Below, piece by piece: positions 44,886-57,034 of a stretch of 64,000 bases of DNA. A program made the position numbers and the translations under genes. Every line of letters starts with the position of its first letter. Positions within the stretch are counted from its first letter, which is position 1. The notes beneath the pieces are model-generated. The model was not told the origin of the DNA. It worked only from the letters and a program-made list of their open reading frames with translations, and did no database searches. This stretch comes from Purpureocillium takamizusanense. Its lineage: Eukaryota > Ascomycota > Sordariomycetes > Hypocreales > Ophiocordycipitaceae. The DNA lies in contig NC_063077.1 of the NCBI RefSeq assembly GCF_022605165.1, positions 558,001 to 622,000 on the forward strand, in the 5' to 3' direction.

Positions 44886-47800
44886 TCAAGACACGTCGTT
44901 AAAAAGCAGTCTCATATATTCCAGAAAATCGCCAGCGTCGCGGATGTCGTTCTGACCAGTTGGGAACAAGCCGCTGGCCTTCACGAGCCGTATGGCCCGT
45001 TCTTGTCCATTGCCCTTCCTGAGTGGCTCAGACATCCTATGGAAGCACGCGTCCACGAGGTCTGGCGGGCTACATTTCTTGTCCAGTGCATCCTCGACCA
45101 TGCGGTAGCACCCCAGAATGAGAGCGGCGACACCGGTAGCTATAGCTGTGGCGACCGAACTGCCCTGCACAGTGGCCGTGTCGATGGGAAGAGCGGGATC
45201 GATGCTGGAGGCGTCGACATCTTCCCCTCGGAACATGAATCGACCAGCCTCCTCGTTTGCGTACTTGGAGAACTTGCCGTGCTCGTCGCAGCCTACGATG
45301 GGGAAGATGTTCTCAAACTTTTCGGCCTTGTCCTTCTCCCGCCGGTAATACGCTGCGGGCCACACCTCGTCGATGTTTTCACCTTCGTCGGCTGTGCTGC
45401 ACATGACGATGATGTTTTTCTCCTTGGCCTTACGCAGTGCTGCTTGAAGGCTCGATGAGCATTTATCCAGAGCAAAGCTGCAATTGATGATGTCGACATT
45501 GCATTTGACAGCCCACTCGAGGGCCTATCGTAGACAAGGGAAGCGCAGTCAGCCTAGTCTGTCTCTCACGAAAGTAACGCTGGACTACCAAGGGTCGCGC
45601 GAGACATTTGAACTTACCTTGACCACAGTCGGCAACTCGATGTAGTTCATGTTGTCCGCGATCTGGACAAAATAGAAAATGCAAGATGGGTCCAGCTGAG
45701 AGATGACATTGGCCATCTGAGACCCGTGTGGATCAACAGCGAGCCACCAGGATGCTTCGGACTGGTGTCCTTTGCCGTTGTCTCGCCAGACAAAGCTGCG
45801 CCCTTGGCGGTCCTGTCTCTGGAGAGGAAACCGGGTGCCGTTGACTCCACTGTCCAGAATGGCAATCTTTGTCCTTGTGTCTGGAATCGGCCGAGGCATC
45901 GGGACATGAAGGTCGCGACAGTTGAGGGCGAATTCCAGTTGCTCGAGCCGGGCTGTGGTATAGTGTTGGATGAAGTGTGTGAGCCCTGTCACTTCAATCG
46001 GACTCTGCTTTCGCGCGGATCCTGAGGGCCCGTGGTGAGAATGGCCCGCCGGCTCTGGGATCCAGTCCGTTTCAATGGTCACTACTGGTTTATTACCAAC
46101 TTGGAGTTTTGCTTTCTCGCAAAGTTCTTTGCAAAGGCTGGCTCGGTGTCCGCTAACAAATTCGTCCTGCGATTAGGGACGTCAGTTGTCATAACCGGTA
46201 ACGGACGGCGTCATCAATGGGGTACTAGCCTGGATGATGTGGATGTACAACCGCTCAAGCTAGGAAGTTTAGTCAGTTACCACAACCGTAGTAGCACTGG
46301 CATGCATATCATACCTTCAACGAGTTTATGCCCTGAGGTCCAAGCCAATGATCAATGGCTGCTAGGCTGCCGCTGGAATAGAGATGTAGGGTCTTGAGAT
46401 CCTTCGCAACGCGCGCAATGGACGCGATCGAGAGGTCGGTTCTTCTCCAGTCCAAGTGCTCCACACCCAGGTCTTGGAGAGCCATCTCGATGTCTTCTTC
46501 GGTACTGGGGCAATATCTACAATCATCCACAGTAATCTCGAAGACGCGCTTCACGCGCTTGTAGATCTTGAGCCACTGAAGGATGGAAACTGCCTCAGTT
46601 CGCTTCTCTCCCAGTCGACCTGTGAAGAAAGGAATGTTGACATATTTCAGGATCGGCTCAAACTCAATGCCATTGTTGTCAAGGTACGGGAGACTTTCGA
46701 TAGGCATATCTGCCAGCCGAATGTTTTGAAGGGGCTCCTCGTCCGTTTCCTCCGCCTCACGTGCAATTTGTCTCCTGGCACAGTCCTCAAGCCTGCTAAG
46801 GTCACTTCTGACGGAATTGAGAAATGCTAAAAGGGAATGTGGATCATATGCCAGGATAGTAACATCGAGGGATATTTCTTTGCCGGTCCCTGTCATACTT
46901 TCTGTTAACCGTTTCATGCTCGCGCCATATTGCCAAGCGTACAAGCAGCCTTGGTGATAACTTACAAGTACGACCTCCCAGATGTTCTCGAATCTCCGAA
47001 ATGGGCAATTTTCTCATCAGAGTTTCAAATATGAGATCTCTAAGCTCGTCATCTTCGCCATTGTAAAGCGCAAGAACCGAAAATTTCTCCTCATCAACTT
47101 CTGAGGCGGTACCGGCCCCCTGCGCAAGCATTGGGACCTTTGACTGACTCATTGCTGTGCTCGGGCTCGGCGCGGGGACGTGGTCCGGATGAAGGTGAAA
47201 TCTGGTGGCAAGGTCAGGGAACTTCGCCAGCAGATATTTCGCGGCTTCGGGTCGACCCATGTGTACAGCGTAGTGGACCAAACTGCAATCTGGGCCGGCC
47301 AGAACTGCGCTTCCAGCCGCGAGCAGAAACTCGAAAACCCGAGGGTTGAAGTGAATGACCGCAAGTTGCAGGATTTCTTGCTCCACAATATTTTTTTGGT
47401 ATTGTCTCTTGTCTCCAAGGGGCCTGACGGTCAGTAACTCGCGGATGATGTCCACGTTGCTACCACTAGTGCTCGTGATGGCTTCTCTCAAGAACTTTCG
47501 CAACTCGTCCGACTCTGTGTTTCCAAGCAATTGCATCATAGTAAAGACAGTTGGTGTTTTGCTCCTGGCGATTGCATGGCCGAGGGGTGAAAAGCCGCCC
47601 TTGTCGGGGGTCGTCAGAAAACGTCGGACGGTTTCGCAGCCTGGCTCATGCTCGCGCGGCTTGTCACAGCAGCCAGAAACAACGGACAGGCACACCCTGA
47701 TAGCTGTTTTGGCACCGTGGATGGCGGCGATGTGGAATAGTGTCTGCTTCATCTCATCTTGATCGTAGCAGAGGTTATGGCTATTCTCGACCACGTACTG

Positions 47801-48295
47801 TAGTATGTAAAAATGGCTGACTTCCTGATCATGAACGTGCTTTTCCGGAGGGCCTTGTCTTGATTCATGGATGCCCATTCTCTTGATCAGCTCCTCGGCC
47901 AGGTTTCTTCCCGCCCGCGGATCCGGCGACAAAGCCTCCAGTAACCATTCCAGCCACTGTTCTCGAGTTTGATAAGGAGGACTGGGCGGCGGCGTCGGCA
48001 TCCCCGTTTCCTGGCCGCTTCCATCGTCATCGCTGTCGTCCGAGTCCTCATCGATATCCTCAGGGTCGCAAGACTGATATCGAGCGACAATCGCTTCGGC
48101 CAGCCTGAGTCGGTCCTCGTTGTTGATGGACGCGAAGTCTGGCGCGGCTCTGAACTCCTTGTGCTTCCCATCATGGATGAACTCAAGCAGAGTCTTGGTG
48201 TCTGTGCACGGAACCAGTTTATCCCTTTTTTTCTTTGATGCTTTTGGTTTGAGCGGCTTGTTCAACAGCCGATGCACCATTTCTGTGGACAGCAT
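44886..48295 (-). CDS. Ankyrin-repeat protein fused to a subtilisin-like (S8) serine protease
   Basis: Five exons: 46972-48295, 46315-46901, 46230-46259, 45618-46166 and 44886-45524 (about 1042 aa from the first ATG; the frame is open to about 48400, so an upstream exon is possible). The N-terminal half has an acidic linker, then degenerate ankyrin units (QTLFHIAAIHGA, FSPLGHAIARS, CSLVHYAVHMGRPEAAKYLL). The C-terminal half is an S8 peptidase: Asp about 752 in IAILDSGVNG, His about 794 in DPHGSQMANV, oxyanion Asn about 844 in DIINCSFAL, Ser about 953 in GSSVATAIATGVA. There is no signal peptide, so it should act in the cytosol. Intron 3 is best explained as GC-AG (63 bp), flanking a 30-bp exon. 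In exon 1 the strong GTAAGT donor would give an immediate stop; a GTACTT donor six bases upstream keeps the frame. Such proteases occur beside cell-death effectors in fungi. Confidence 0.82.
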
Positions 48296-48983
48296 GTCAG
48301 GATGCCCGAACTGCTTGCAGCACACAAGGCACACGTACGATCCATTGCTGTTGCAGGGGCCATAGTGAACCGGGGCTCTGATTGAAGTCCACGGCAAACA
48401 CTACTTCGTGGGCAATCCGTATGCTGTAGTTGTTATCACCTTCTTGGAGCCTCCTTGAACCGGCTAGAACCGATGTGATAGGAGAGCTTTCATGTTGTGT
48501 CAAGTCTTCGGTTCCCCTCATCGAGCGAGGCCATCGAGCCTGGACAAGGAGAAATGAGCCGCCAAAGTATCAAGGGTCCCAGCTCACCACGCAGTGCATT
48601 TCAGTCAAGTACTGGTACATTTGTGGTTCATGCTGGCTGAGCCTCCAGCTGAGACGCCTCGACCTTGAGCAGCCTATCAGACCGAACTGGGGTCAGCACG
48701 TTGCCTGCAGTGTGACCACCCCTCAGTTCTCGTCAGAGGAGGAGAACCGGGGGACAACTCTTCTGCACCCCTATTATCCCCCAACTTGGGCGCCATGCAG
48801 CTCCTCTACCACGTTTTGGTTGCCACGAACAGCGGTCGCTTTGCGCAGAAGAACCCGCCATTGGTCAAGTCAAACTCATTCGGGCCGCACGGCACAACCC
48901 GTCTCCCCGTGAGGGACCGCCTGGCTAGCTCAACTAGTGTTGGAAAAGCTGACGACAGACCCTGGACCGCGGCCTGGGTTGCC
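48296..48983. other. Spacer upstream of the ankyrin-protease gene
   Basis: It includes about 100 bp of open frame that may be 5' coding sequence of the protease gene (wording YVCLVCCKQFGHPD) and a further minus-strand ORF (48297-48521, starting MRGTED) that may be an upstream exon. No other gene seen. Confidence 0.4.
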
Positions 48984-49986
48984 TTACAAATCCACCCCCC
49001 AGACGCGTGCATACTTCTTGTCAATGCCAGTTTCGGTGTGAAGTTCGACAAGCTGTTTGCAGTTCACCCCTGCCATCCACTTCGGCATGACCGGCTCAGG
49101 CTTCGTAGGGTCAAAGTTGATCGGGTGGATGATCTTGTCTTCTTCGGCGTCTGGGTCGCGTCCGCTCCAAAAGTCATGCCACACCACAGCTCCTGGATAG
49201 CGCCAGCCAGCGTCAAACTCGGTGATGGCAAACTGGCCTTGAAAGGGAGAGTTGTTGTCCCTTTTCAGCAGCACCGCAACTCGGAAGCCTGGGGCAACGC
49301 CTCCAGTGCCTTTGCTGTTCTCCGTGTAAATCCACCACACTTTCACATACCGGTGGTCGGTGGGGGAGGCGTGCCGTACCCCCGATTTGGCCTCAGCAAA
49401 GTACGGTTTCTCGTACTCGTCGCTGCTGATCTGGTGCAATGTAACGCCTGGTTTCACTACAGTGCCGCCATCTATGGCTCCCCTGATTCCATGCTCCGAC
49501 TTGCGAAGGACGGGAATCTTCTGGAAACGTTCAATGATCTCCGGGCCTCGAGACACAATGGTTGGGTTGGCAGGGCGAAGGCTTCCATCCTCGTTGTTGA
49601 CGTTTCGAAAATCGATTTGTATCTTAATTTTTCTCGCCCTGAACTCGCGCATGCTCTGCACTTCGCATGTGAAGACCAGGAAGGTCGCTGGGGTCTTATC
49701 GTTGTGCTCTTCGTCCCAGGTCCCATCTAGGTATCGGCGTAGGTCAGCATATGACGTCGATCGAGACGTCTTGCGACGTAATGGATGGCCAAAGGCACCA
49801 GAGATATGAAGAAATCCAGGTAAACTTACGGATGCAAGCAGACATGACAATGTTAGTGTGAAAGAAGGCGTCCTCGTGATTCATGACATCCTCCCTGTGA
49901 ACTTGGTCAGGGGTCGCGTTCTTGGTCTTCCCTTTGCCATCGCTCCGAGTGGTCGCGACAATGGGGATGCGCAGTTCCGTAGCCAT
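48984..49986 (-). CDS. Hypothetical beta-rich protein between protease and NLR genes
   Basis: Two exons, 49830-49986 and 48984-49726 (299 aa), joined over a 103-bp intron in phase 1 (ACI then HGTWDEEHND). No signal peptide or transmembrane helix is evident. The N-terminus is MATELRIPIVATTRS; the rest alternates charged loops with probable beta strands (ATFLVFTCEVQSM, IKIQIDFRNVNNEDG, YVKVWWIYTEN, FRVAVLLKRDNN) and ends with PINFDPTKPEP and a short tail. I do not recognise a named domain; the pattern LLKR...FDP..P resembles uncharacterised fungal proteins I have seen, but I cannot name the family. Its position between an S8 protease and an NLR makes it a candidate effector or protease substrate (inference only). 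It shares a 453-bp divergent promoter with the NLR gene. Confidence 0.78.
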
Positions 49987-50439
49987 GATGCGGGTGATTA
50001 TATTGAATGTATCGGTTTTCGAATGCTCAACGCTCGTGAGCGACCATATGTGGGAGCTGGAAGTTGTCCAGGTGCTCAGCCAGCTTCAAGAGACAGAGCA
50101 CACGCTGGTCGGTCTCCAGAACGGAGAAGATGGAGAGCCACAAGGTTGCCAACGCCTTGCAAGGGCTCACGTCACCCTTCTCCGAATCAGTGTGAACAGC
50201 ACAGCCACCAGACACGGGCAGCGCCAGGCATGCATGTTCCCGTGTAGCTCTACAATCGCTACCCCGCTCAATGCGATGGGTTGCCTAACCTTGTGCATCC
50301 GCGCTTGGCGACTGCCCAATTGCCGAAGTTCTCCAGAAAGAGATAGCATCTTGGGCCGTGATTTTGCATTGCTTCATGCCATAACCCATGCCAACAGCTG
50401 TCGGGGCTTCCATTTTGTGCTATCGTTATCTCTTGCACG
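49987..50439. promoter_or_regulatory. Divergent promoter of the beta-rich protein and the NLR
   Basis: 453 bp separate the two opposite ATGs, with no ORF that competes. Joint regulation of both genes is plausible; no clear shared motif was identified. Confidence 0.5.
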
Positions 50440-53400
50440 ATGAGTACACGGTCTTTAGATCTGGACGATCGCCGTCTACGCGAGCGTCTCACTCGCACTT
50501 ACCGCGGCGCATTAGATCTAAATCAGGATGTCTCGATGGACGGGCCGTCTCGGACCTACGACGTGCAGAGAGACCGCTCGCGAGAGAGGCGCTACAGAGT
50601 GGTTTTTGAGGATCGCCACGACGACGAGGAGTTGGAAGACTCAGTCCAACGCCTTCGCCGATCGATGGACAGGATTGCTGAATCTTCACACACGACGGTG
50701 CATCTTGACCCGGATCGCCCACCGTATTTACCGCCCGTGCGACCAGTCTCGGAATATTCGATAGTAGACCCGCGACATCGGGCAAGATCGAGTGATTCCG
50801 TTGCCAATTCATTTATCCCAGCGTTGTATCGCCACGACCGGGACCGCAGGCGCGTCGAGGAACTCGAGCGGGAGTTGAGAATGATTCGTCGAGAGCACGA
50901 TAGGTTCATCATCGGGCCGCATTCGGCCGCACAAAGCCCAAGCCTCGCAATGACTGCGGCACTTGAGCGACAAGTCAACATCATGCCCACAATGATGATT
51001 CCAGGTCCTCCTGCCCGATCCAGATCTGCAAAGCCAATTAAATCACCTCATGCATCATCAACACCCTCAACAGAGTCGCCGCCCAGCATCCCTCTCCAAC
51101 ACGAGCTCATAACCCCAGAGGCCAAGAGGCGGGAGAAACTCCTCGACTTACTATGGTCTCAGCCAATCGATCTGGTTCACGATGCTCTATCGAAATCAAG
51201 GGTGAAGAATTCGGGGAAGTGGTTGTTTGCGCTTCCTGCGGTCGAGGCTTGGCGTAAGACGATTGATGAGCTTTCGAGCGGTCTTGAGAGAGGGAGAAAC
51301 TGCCTCTGGCTACAGGGAAATCTCGGTGCTGGAAAGACGATGTTGATGTGAGGCGCACTCTTCCACAACCCCGCAAGCAATCCTTGACCAAGTGTTTAAA
51401 CAGGAACGCCGTTGTGAACTGGCTGAAGTCAGAGGTTGCCAAAGATCGAACACAGGATCACATAGTGGCTTACTACTACTTTGATCGTAGCGGCGGATGC
51501 AAGCCATACGAAGCAGTCTCCAGCCTTCTTCGCCAGATATGCGCGCAGAAAGACATTCCGCTGCCGAGGTTCCTGTCAGAGCTGGAGACCGGTGAATCAG
51601 ACTTCAGCAACCGTACTCACGAGCCTTGGCCTGGCAGGGATACTCGACGCGGACTCGCAAATATCGTCTCGGATTTTCTCAGTGTCTTGTCTCGATTCCA
51701 GAGGGTGTACATTTGCCTCGATGGCTTGGAAGAGTGCGACGACCTCTTTGCGATGATGGCTCTCCTGAGCCGGCTTTCAGAAGTACAAGAAACGAGACTC
51801 ATTGTCACAGGTCGCCCTCGAATTGTCAATCAGTGCGTCGGACTTTGTGTTGGACATAAGGAAACGGTTGTTCAGATCGAGGACCACAACAGCCCTGATA
51901 TCAAAATGTATCTTGAGACATATACACAGGCGAGAAGCCATACTTGTCTCGCAGACATACTAGCGAATGGGTCTCGGGGGGGGCTACTGGACAAGTTGGT
52001 TAACAAGTCCGGCGGGAAGTATGTCGCAATGTCTTCTCCCTCATTACCCACAGGCTGCGGTCCTTTTCTCATCCTTGGCATCAAACCTCTGACATATTCT
52101 TTGAAACCAGTTTTTTGTCAGCAGTCTCCCAGATCACGCAAATCAACCGGTTGACCACCCTCGCCGAGATCAGCGATCACATCGAAGAATCACCAGTTCG
52201 ACTTCCGGAGGTATTCAGCCTAGTGCTGTCTCAACTCAATGACCAATCACCTCAGCGAGCCCGACTCGCACAAAGGATTCTCTACTGGCTTTCCGTAGCT
52301 CGTCGGCCCTTGACACTAAAGGAGCTTCAGCAAGCTATTTCAGTTGTGCCAGGGGCGAAGATTGAAGACCCCAACGGGCTGACACCTCACAGTTTAATCA
52401 CGACTGTGTGCATGGGCTTCGTTCAAGTTGACGTGAAGAGGAATAGAGTCTTCACTACGCCATCGGCCCTTCCATACTACCTGTATCAGTTCCACAAACG
52501 TTTCGCACACAAGGCAAGAAAATATGCAGCCATCAGCTGCATGGCACTCCTGCAGAGTAAAACTATCGCTGCCGGGCCCTTCACTTCGCAAGCCGATTAC
52601 GACGATATGGTCCAGAAGCTTCCATTTGCAAAGTACGTGGCACAGAATTGGGGTGTGCACCTTGATGCAGCCAGGGATAGAGAGTCGGTGCATTTGATAC
52701 TAGAAAACGACTCCCTTCTCGACACCATGAGTCAGATTTTGCATGTCACTTGCTACAAAACGTCTATTACTCCACAGGGATACGACGATTATCCTCGTGG
52801 CTTTGGAAGTCGTCACTTCGCAGCATACTTTGGTCTCACAGTTGCGTTCGGGAAATGGTCCACGAAGGAAGCTTGGGCAGTTGCGCGGGACAGCTGGAAC
52901 AGGAGTCCATTTCACGTGTGCTTCTGTTCACCAGGACTCTACGATCGTCATGTTCTATTCGACTTGTTTGAAGGCGAAAGCTTTTCCAGCCTTATAATGG
53001 AAGGTATATTATCGAGAAGCCGATCTGAAGCGGAGGATGTGGGCTTTGAAAGCAATGGCGACGAAGAGCCATTCCGCCATGAGCCCGTCAGGGGTTTGCC
53101 ATGGGACTGGGAGCTCAACGATGATGTCGACGTCAATGCCTTTGGTCTGAGCACATCGGGCATGAATCTCAAGAAACTCTTCACTTTCAGCCAAGACGAG
53201 TTGGAGGTGAGAGACAAGGACGGAAAGACGCCTCTACATCATTTCATCGAGAACTGGTCTGAAGATGCGCTCATCGCATTTGTCCAGATGATCGCTGAGA
53301 CTGAAACCGCGCCCGACGAGCCACCAGACGGTGCCCGGGAATCTGGGAGCTCCCTTGACGGTGCCTCATACTCAAAGAAGAGCCGTGCGGAGAGCAAAGC

Positions 53401-54829
53401 TTTGCCCTTGATTGCCGACGGCTTGGGCCGCACGACGCTGGACTATGCCAGCGAACGGAGCGTACTCCTTGGCTCCCTTGCTTTCGGCATTGCCAAGTGG
53501 TCTTCGGAGCAGTTGTCCAACGGCATCTGCATCGCTGCCTCTTGTGGTTACGCGGTTCTGGTAGATGTTTTGTGTGAGATGATCGACGAGACGCCCGGGG
53601 TCGATTCCAGCCCCGAGGCCGTTGAGCTCGGCCCAGCTGTCATTGAAGCTTCGAAACGTGGGTTCACCGACATCATTCGCCTTCTCCGCCAAAGGGGCGC
53701 CAATCTCCGATATCAAGACGACAATGGCATGTCGCCGCTTCATCACGCGGCGTACGGCTGCCACACGGACGCGGTGCGACTCCTGCTCCTGGAAGGCGCA
53801 GATCCAAACCAGCTCGACAAAGCCGGGCGCTCTCCACTCTTTTGCGGATGCGAGAGCGACAGCGACGCCATCATCATGCTTATGTGGGAGAAGGGGGCGA
53901 GCACGACGCGGGCAAGCGGCGACGGCCAGACACTACTCCATCTAGCGGCTTACAGAGGCAACGTCGACGTGATACGGAGACTTATCCGCCTGGACGGCGG
54001 TGCTGTTCAACTGAGGGCGCCAGGCCCAGGCGCCGAGGGGCTATCGCTATTGTCGCCTCTCCACATCGCAGCCCGAGAGGGCCACAATGTTGCTGTGAAG
54101 GTGTTGGTGGAAGAGGGCTTCCAGGCCGACGCACACGACGGGGACGGTCGAACCCCGCTCTCGCACGCGTCCGAAGGCGGGCATCTCAAGACGGTCCAGG
54201 TCCTCCTTGCCAAGAGGCGTCTCGCAGGCGTGCAAAGCAAGGACGCCAAGCGACGTACTGCTCTGAGCTACGCCGCAGCGCAGGGCCACATTGATGTTGT
54301 TGCCGCCCTGGTAAGCCAGGGTGGTGCGGATCCCAACACCAAAGACTTTGAAGGGAAGACGGCGCTCATACATGCCGCGCAGCAAGGGCATAGCGATACG
54401 GTCGTGGTGCTCATCTTGTTGGCGAGCAACAATTACGCTGTTAGGTCGGCGGTCAAGAGGTCCTTCAACGAGCTGTCCTCGAGGTTCTCGAGCATGCCGC
54501 CTGGGAACATCCCCGTGGACGTGAACGTCAGGGATCACCAAGGAAGGTCAGCGGTGTCCTATCTGAAGAAGATTGGGAAGAAGGGAAACAGTGAGGCTTT
54601 AGAGGTGGCCCGCTACATCTTGGAGATTGGTGAGAAACCCAAAGCCAAGTCTCCCATGGCGAGCAGTGAGGATGGGTCGAGGATATTTCACGACGATGGT
54701 AATGCCGCAGAATCGCGAGAGATTCTCCCAGCCGCTGCCGAGGAAGACACAACTCAACAGTCCCAAGTTGTTGACGCACCAGGGCCAGAGGGGGACCAAG
54801 TCATGCAGATCTGGGGCGGCAGCAGCTGA
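50440..54829 (+). CDS. NLR-like protein: NACHT-type P-loop NTPase with C-terminal ankyrin repeats
   Basis: Three exons: 50440-51347, 51404-52018 and 52111-54829 (1413 aa; introns 56 and 92 bp). Residues 1 to about 230 are Arg/Asp-rich with probable coiled coil (RRRVEELERELRMIRREHDRF). SGKWLFALPAVEAWRKTIDE leads into Walker A GNLGAGKT (293-300), YYYFDRSGG, and Walker B VYICLDGLEE (404-413), then IVTGRPR and, across intron 2, KSGGNFLSAVSQI, the usual layout of fungal NACHT/STAND proteins with a winged-helix part (YWLSVARRPLTLKELQQAISV). About residues 1020-1280 hold ankyrin repeats (SPLHHAAYGCHTDAVRLLLLEGADPN, TLLHLAAYRGNVDVI, SPLHIAAREGH, TALSYAAAQGHIDVV, TALIHAAQQGH). Such proteins act as intracellular receptors in non-self recognition and cell death. 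The N-terminal effector domain is not a known type. Confidence 0.9.
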
Positions 54830-56690
54830 GCTATGCTGCCTCACTGAGAGGCACGTGGTACCCGTGTTTCGACAACAGCCTTGTTGGTGGAGGGGAGTCC
54901 TTTCTCAAGTTCTCTCCTCTTCTATCAAATCTTCTTATTGTTTGTACGGACTTGGAGGCGGAGCCAATATTTAGGTGTATAGTCAGGTAACTAGCGGCCG
55001 ATTTGTGACTGCGATCAGTCAATAGTTCGCGACGCATCCCCACAGTCGCTATTTGGGCGTTGAATTAAAACTACGGCATCCTTCACGCTGCCTCTTAGGC
55101 CACACGACGTTTATCAAGGTCGAGCAATGCCCTCAGCTGTTGGACACGGAACCCGCCCCTCCTCCCGATTCCGCTGCGTCCCACACATCACTCACGCTCG
55201 TGTCTATCGTAAAGTCGCACACAGCAACAGGAACTACGCATGTAAAGACTCACTGTCCAGGGGCTCTGCTGATTGGGCCCTGCCGATAAAAGTGCACACG
55301 TAGGTGAGCCCATTGGAGAGAGGGTGAGCATGATGCTGTACTACGATACCACACGCATGTGAAGTATGAAAGTACTTGGCAGATGGAACAGATGCGATAA
55401 GAAAGGGGAGGTAGGTAAGTAGCGTCCAGGCCGCACCCGGCGTGCAACGCGCCATCATGCATGTGCATATGCAGGCGTCTCCCGCGGCCGCCTGCGCCTC
55501 CAACCTCCGTTCCGAGGAGGAGACGAACAAGCAACAGCCTGGGAGGAGGAGGGAGGGAGCGGGCGCCGGGAACACAAAGAACGCCGTCTGCAGCTGCTTC
55601 CCTGCTGCACACACTTCGTACTTTGTACATACAGACACGCTCGGGGGCGTCCACACGCGCACAAAATAACCAACTCAAGAGAGGAACGAGGCGTCGTCGC
55701 GCGATGCGAGCTGCGTGCGTGCATGCGAGCTGCCCCCCTCCCCGCCTCTCTTCCTCCTCCTTTCCTTTCTGAGGCTCGATCAAGTGTCTTGACTGCGACG
55801 GACACGCGTTCTCGTTACGATACGTGCATACCTGCAAAGCTTCTACTGCTTCATACGTACATAGATGCAGCGCACGGCGTGTGTTGCATACCGCCATCTA
55901 ACGGCTCCTGTACGGACAGGATACCCGCAGACGCATACCACCTAAACTACCTGGTGCCTACTACCACCTCCGGTAGATGCTCGTGGCGGCCGCCGCCACT
56001 GTCAGCAGACGGCTCATTAGCCTTCCTTGTGTACGCTGATGTACGCAACGTGTACCATGCATCCAGACACGATGACCATCTCGCCGCATGCCGTGTGCGA
56101 CATCTCAAGAAGACAGGCAGATTCCCGGGCGCGCACGTTCAGCTAGCATACTGTACATATCCCTGATGCATGTAACGTGTTTTGTACATTTCGCATATCT
56201 CGGCACGTAGGCATGCAAGTGACGAGCAGGCCTGTTGGCACATGGCGAGCGCAGTACGCTCGGGGCCGAGAAAGACACCTAGCAAAAGACATGCGTGGTC
56301 TTCAGGGGCGGCCGCGCTCTCTGTGTCGCTGGTAGTAGTGGTGATCGTTTGCTCGTCGTCGGTTGATCGTCGTCACCGCGTGTGGATCGCTGCGCGGGGC
56401 CCGCGATTAAAGGACGCGATATTATATTGTGCCGCGCATGTTCACGACTCGCGCAGCCAACATAAAGGGGGGAGGGGCCGTCTGCGGGGCCTATACACGT
56501 TTGCTCGGGAGAGATATATGCGAAGAGGCAGGTGACTCCACACAGTCATCGGCCCTCACTCTTCCATAGAGCCGGCACACGAGTCATGTCCCGTGTCTCC
56601 ATAGCGAACATGTTTCCCAGGAACACTTCAGTCACCAACAACCTCGCCGTAGGGCATGTCCCCCAGACGCTCCCGCCCATCCTTCACGAG

Positions 56691-56716
56691 CATCATTATC
56701 ATCATCATCATCATCC
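56691..56716. repeat. CAT microsatellite
   Basis: A run of cat units with one att interruption. Confidence 0.8.
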
Positions 56717-56998
56717 TGGTCCCAGGCAGGCCCTCAAGTCTGCCCAGCAAGCCCTCGCACCCGCATATATGCGAGAGGGCGGCCCTCTCACTGGGGTCTC
56801 GACAGTCCAGTATTACTCTAACAACCCGCATCAGCAGAAGCTCCTCCCAACGTGCATAACCATCGTCCCAATCATCAACCACCGGTACTACTACCCGCCC
56901 GCCGTCTGTTTGGTCCAGATCCCGCCCGCCGCCTCCGCTCGCTCCCGCCCTCCTCCACTGAGCTGCGGGTTGCTTTTCAACTTTTTGGCTGCACACAC

Positions 56999-57034
56999 AT
57001 GCATGTGCATATGCACATGCACATGCACATGCAA
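56999..57034. repeat. GCACAT/ATGTGC palindromic hexamer array
   Basis: Alternating gcatgtgcatatgcacatg followed by further gcacat units: self-complementary, able to form hairpins. Confidence 0.75.

Noticed and set aside
48786..49730. 314-codon plus ORF opposite the 299-aa gene
   Set aside because: Overlaps antisense; the minus frame joins cleanly across a consensus intron and has balanced composition.
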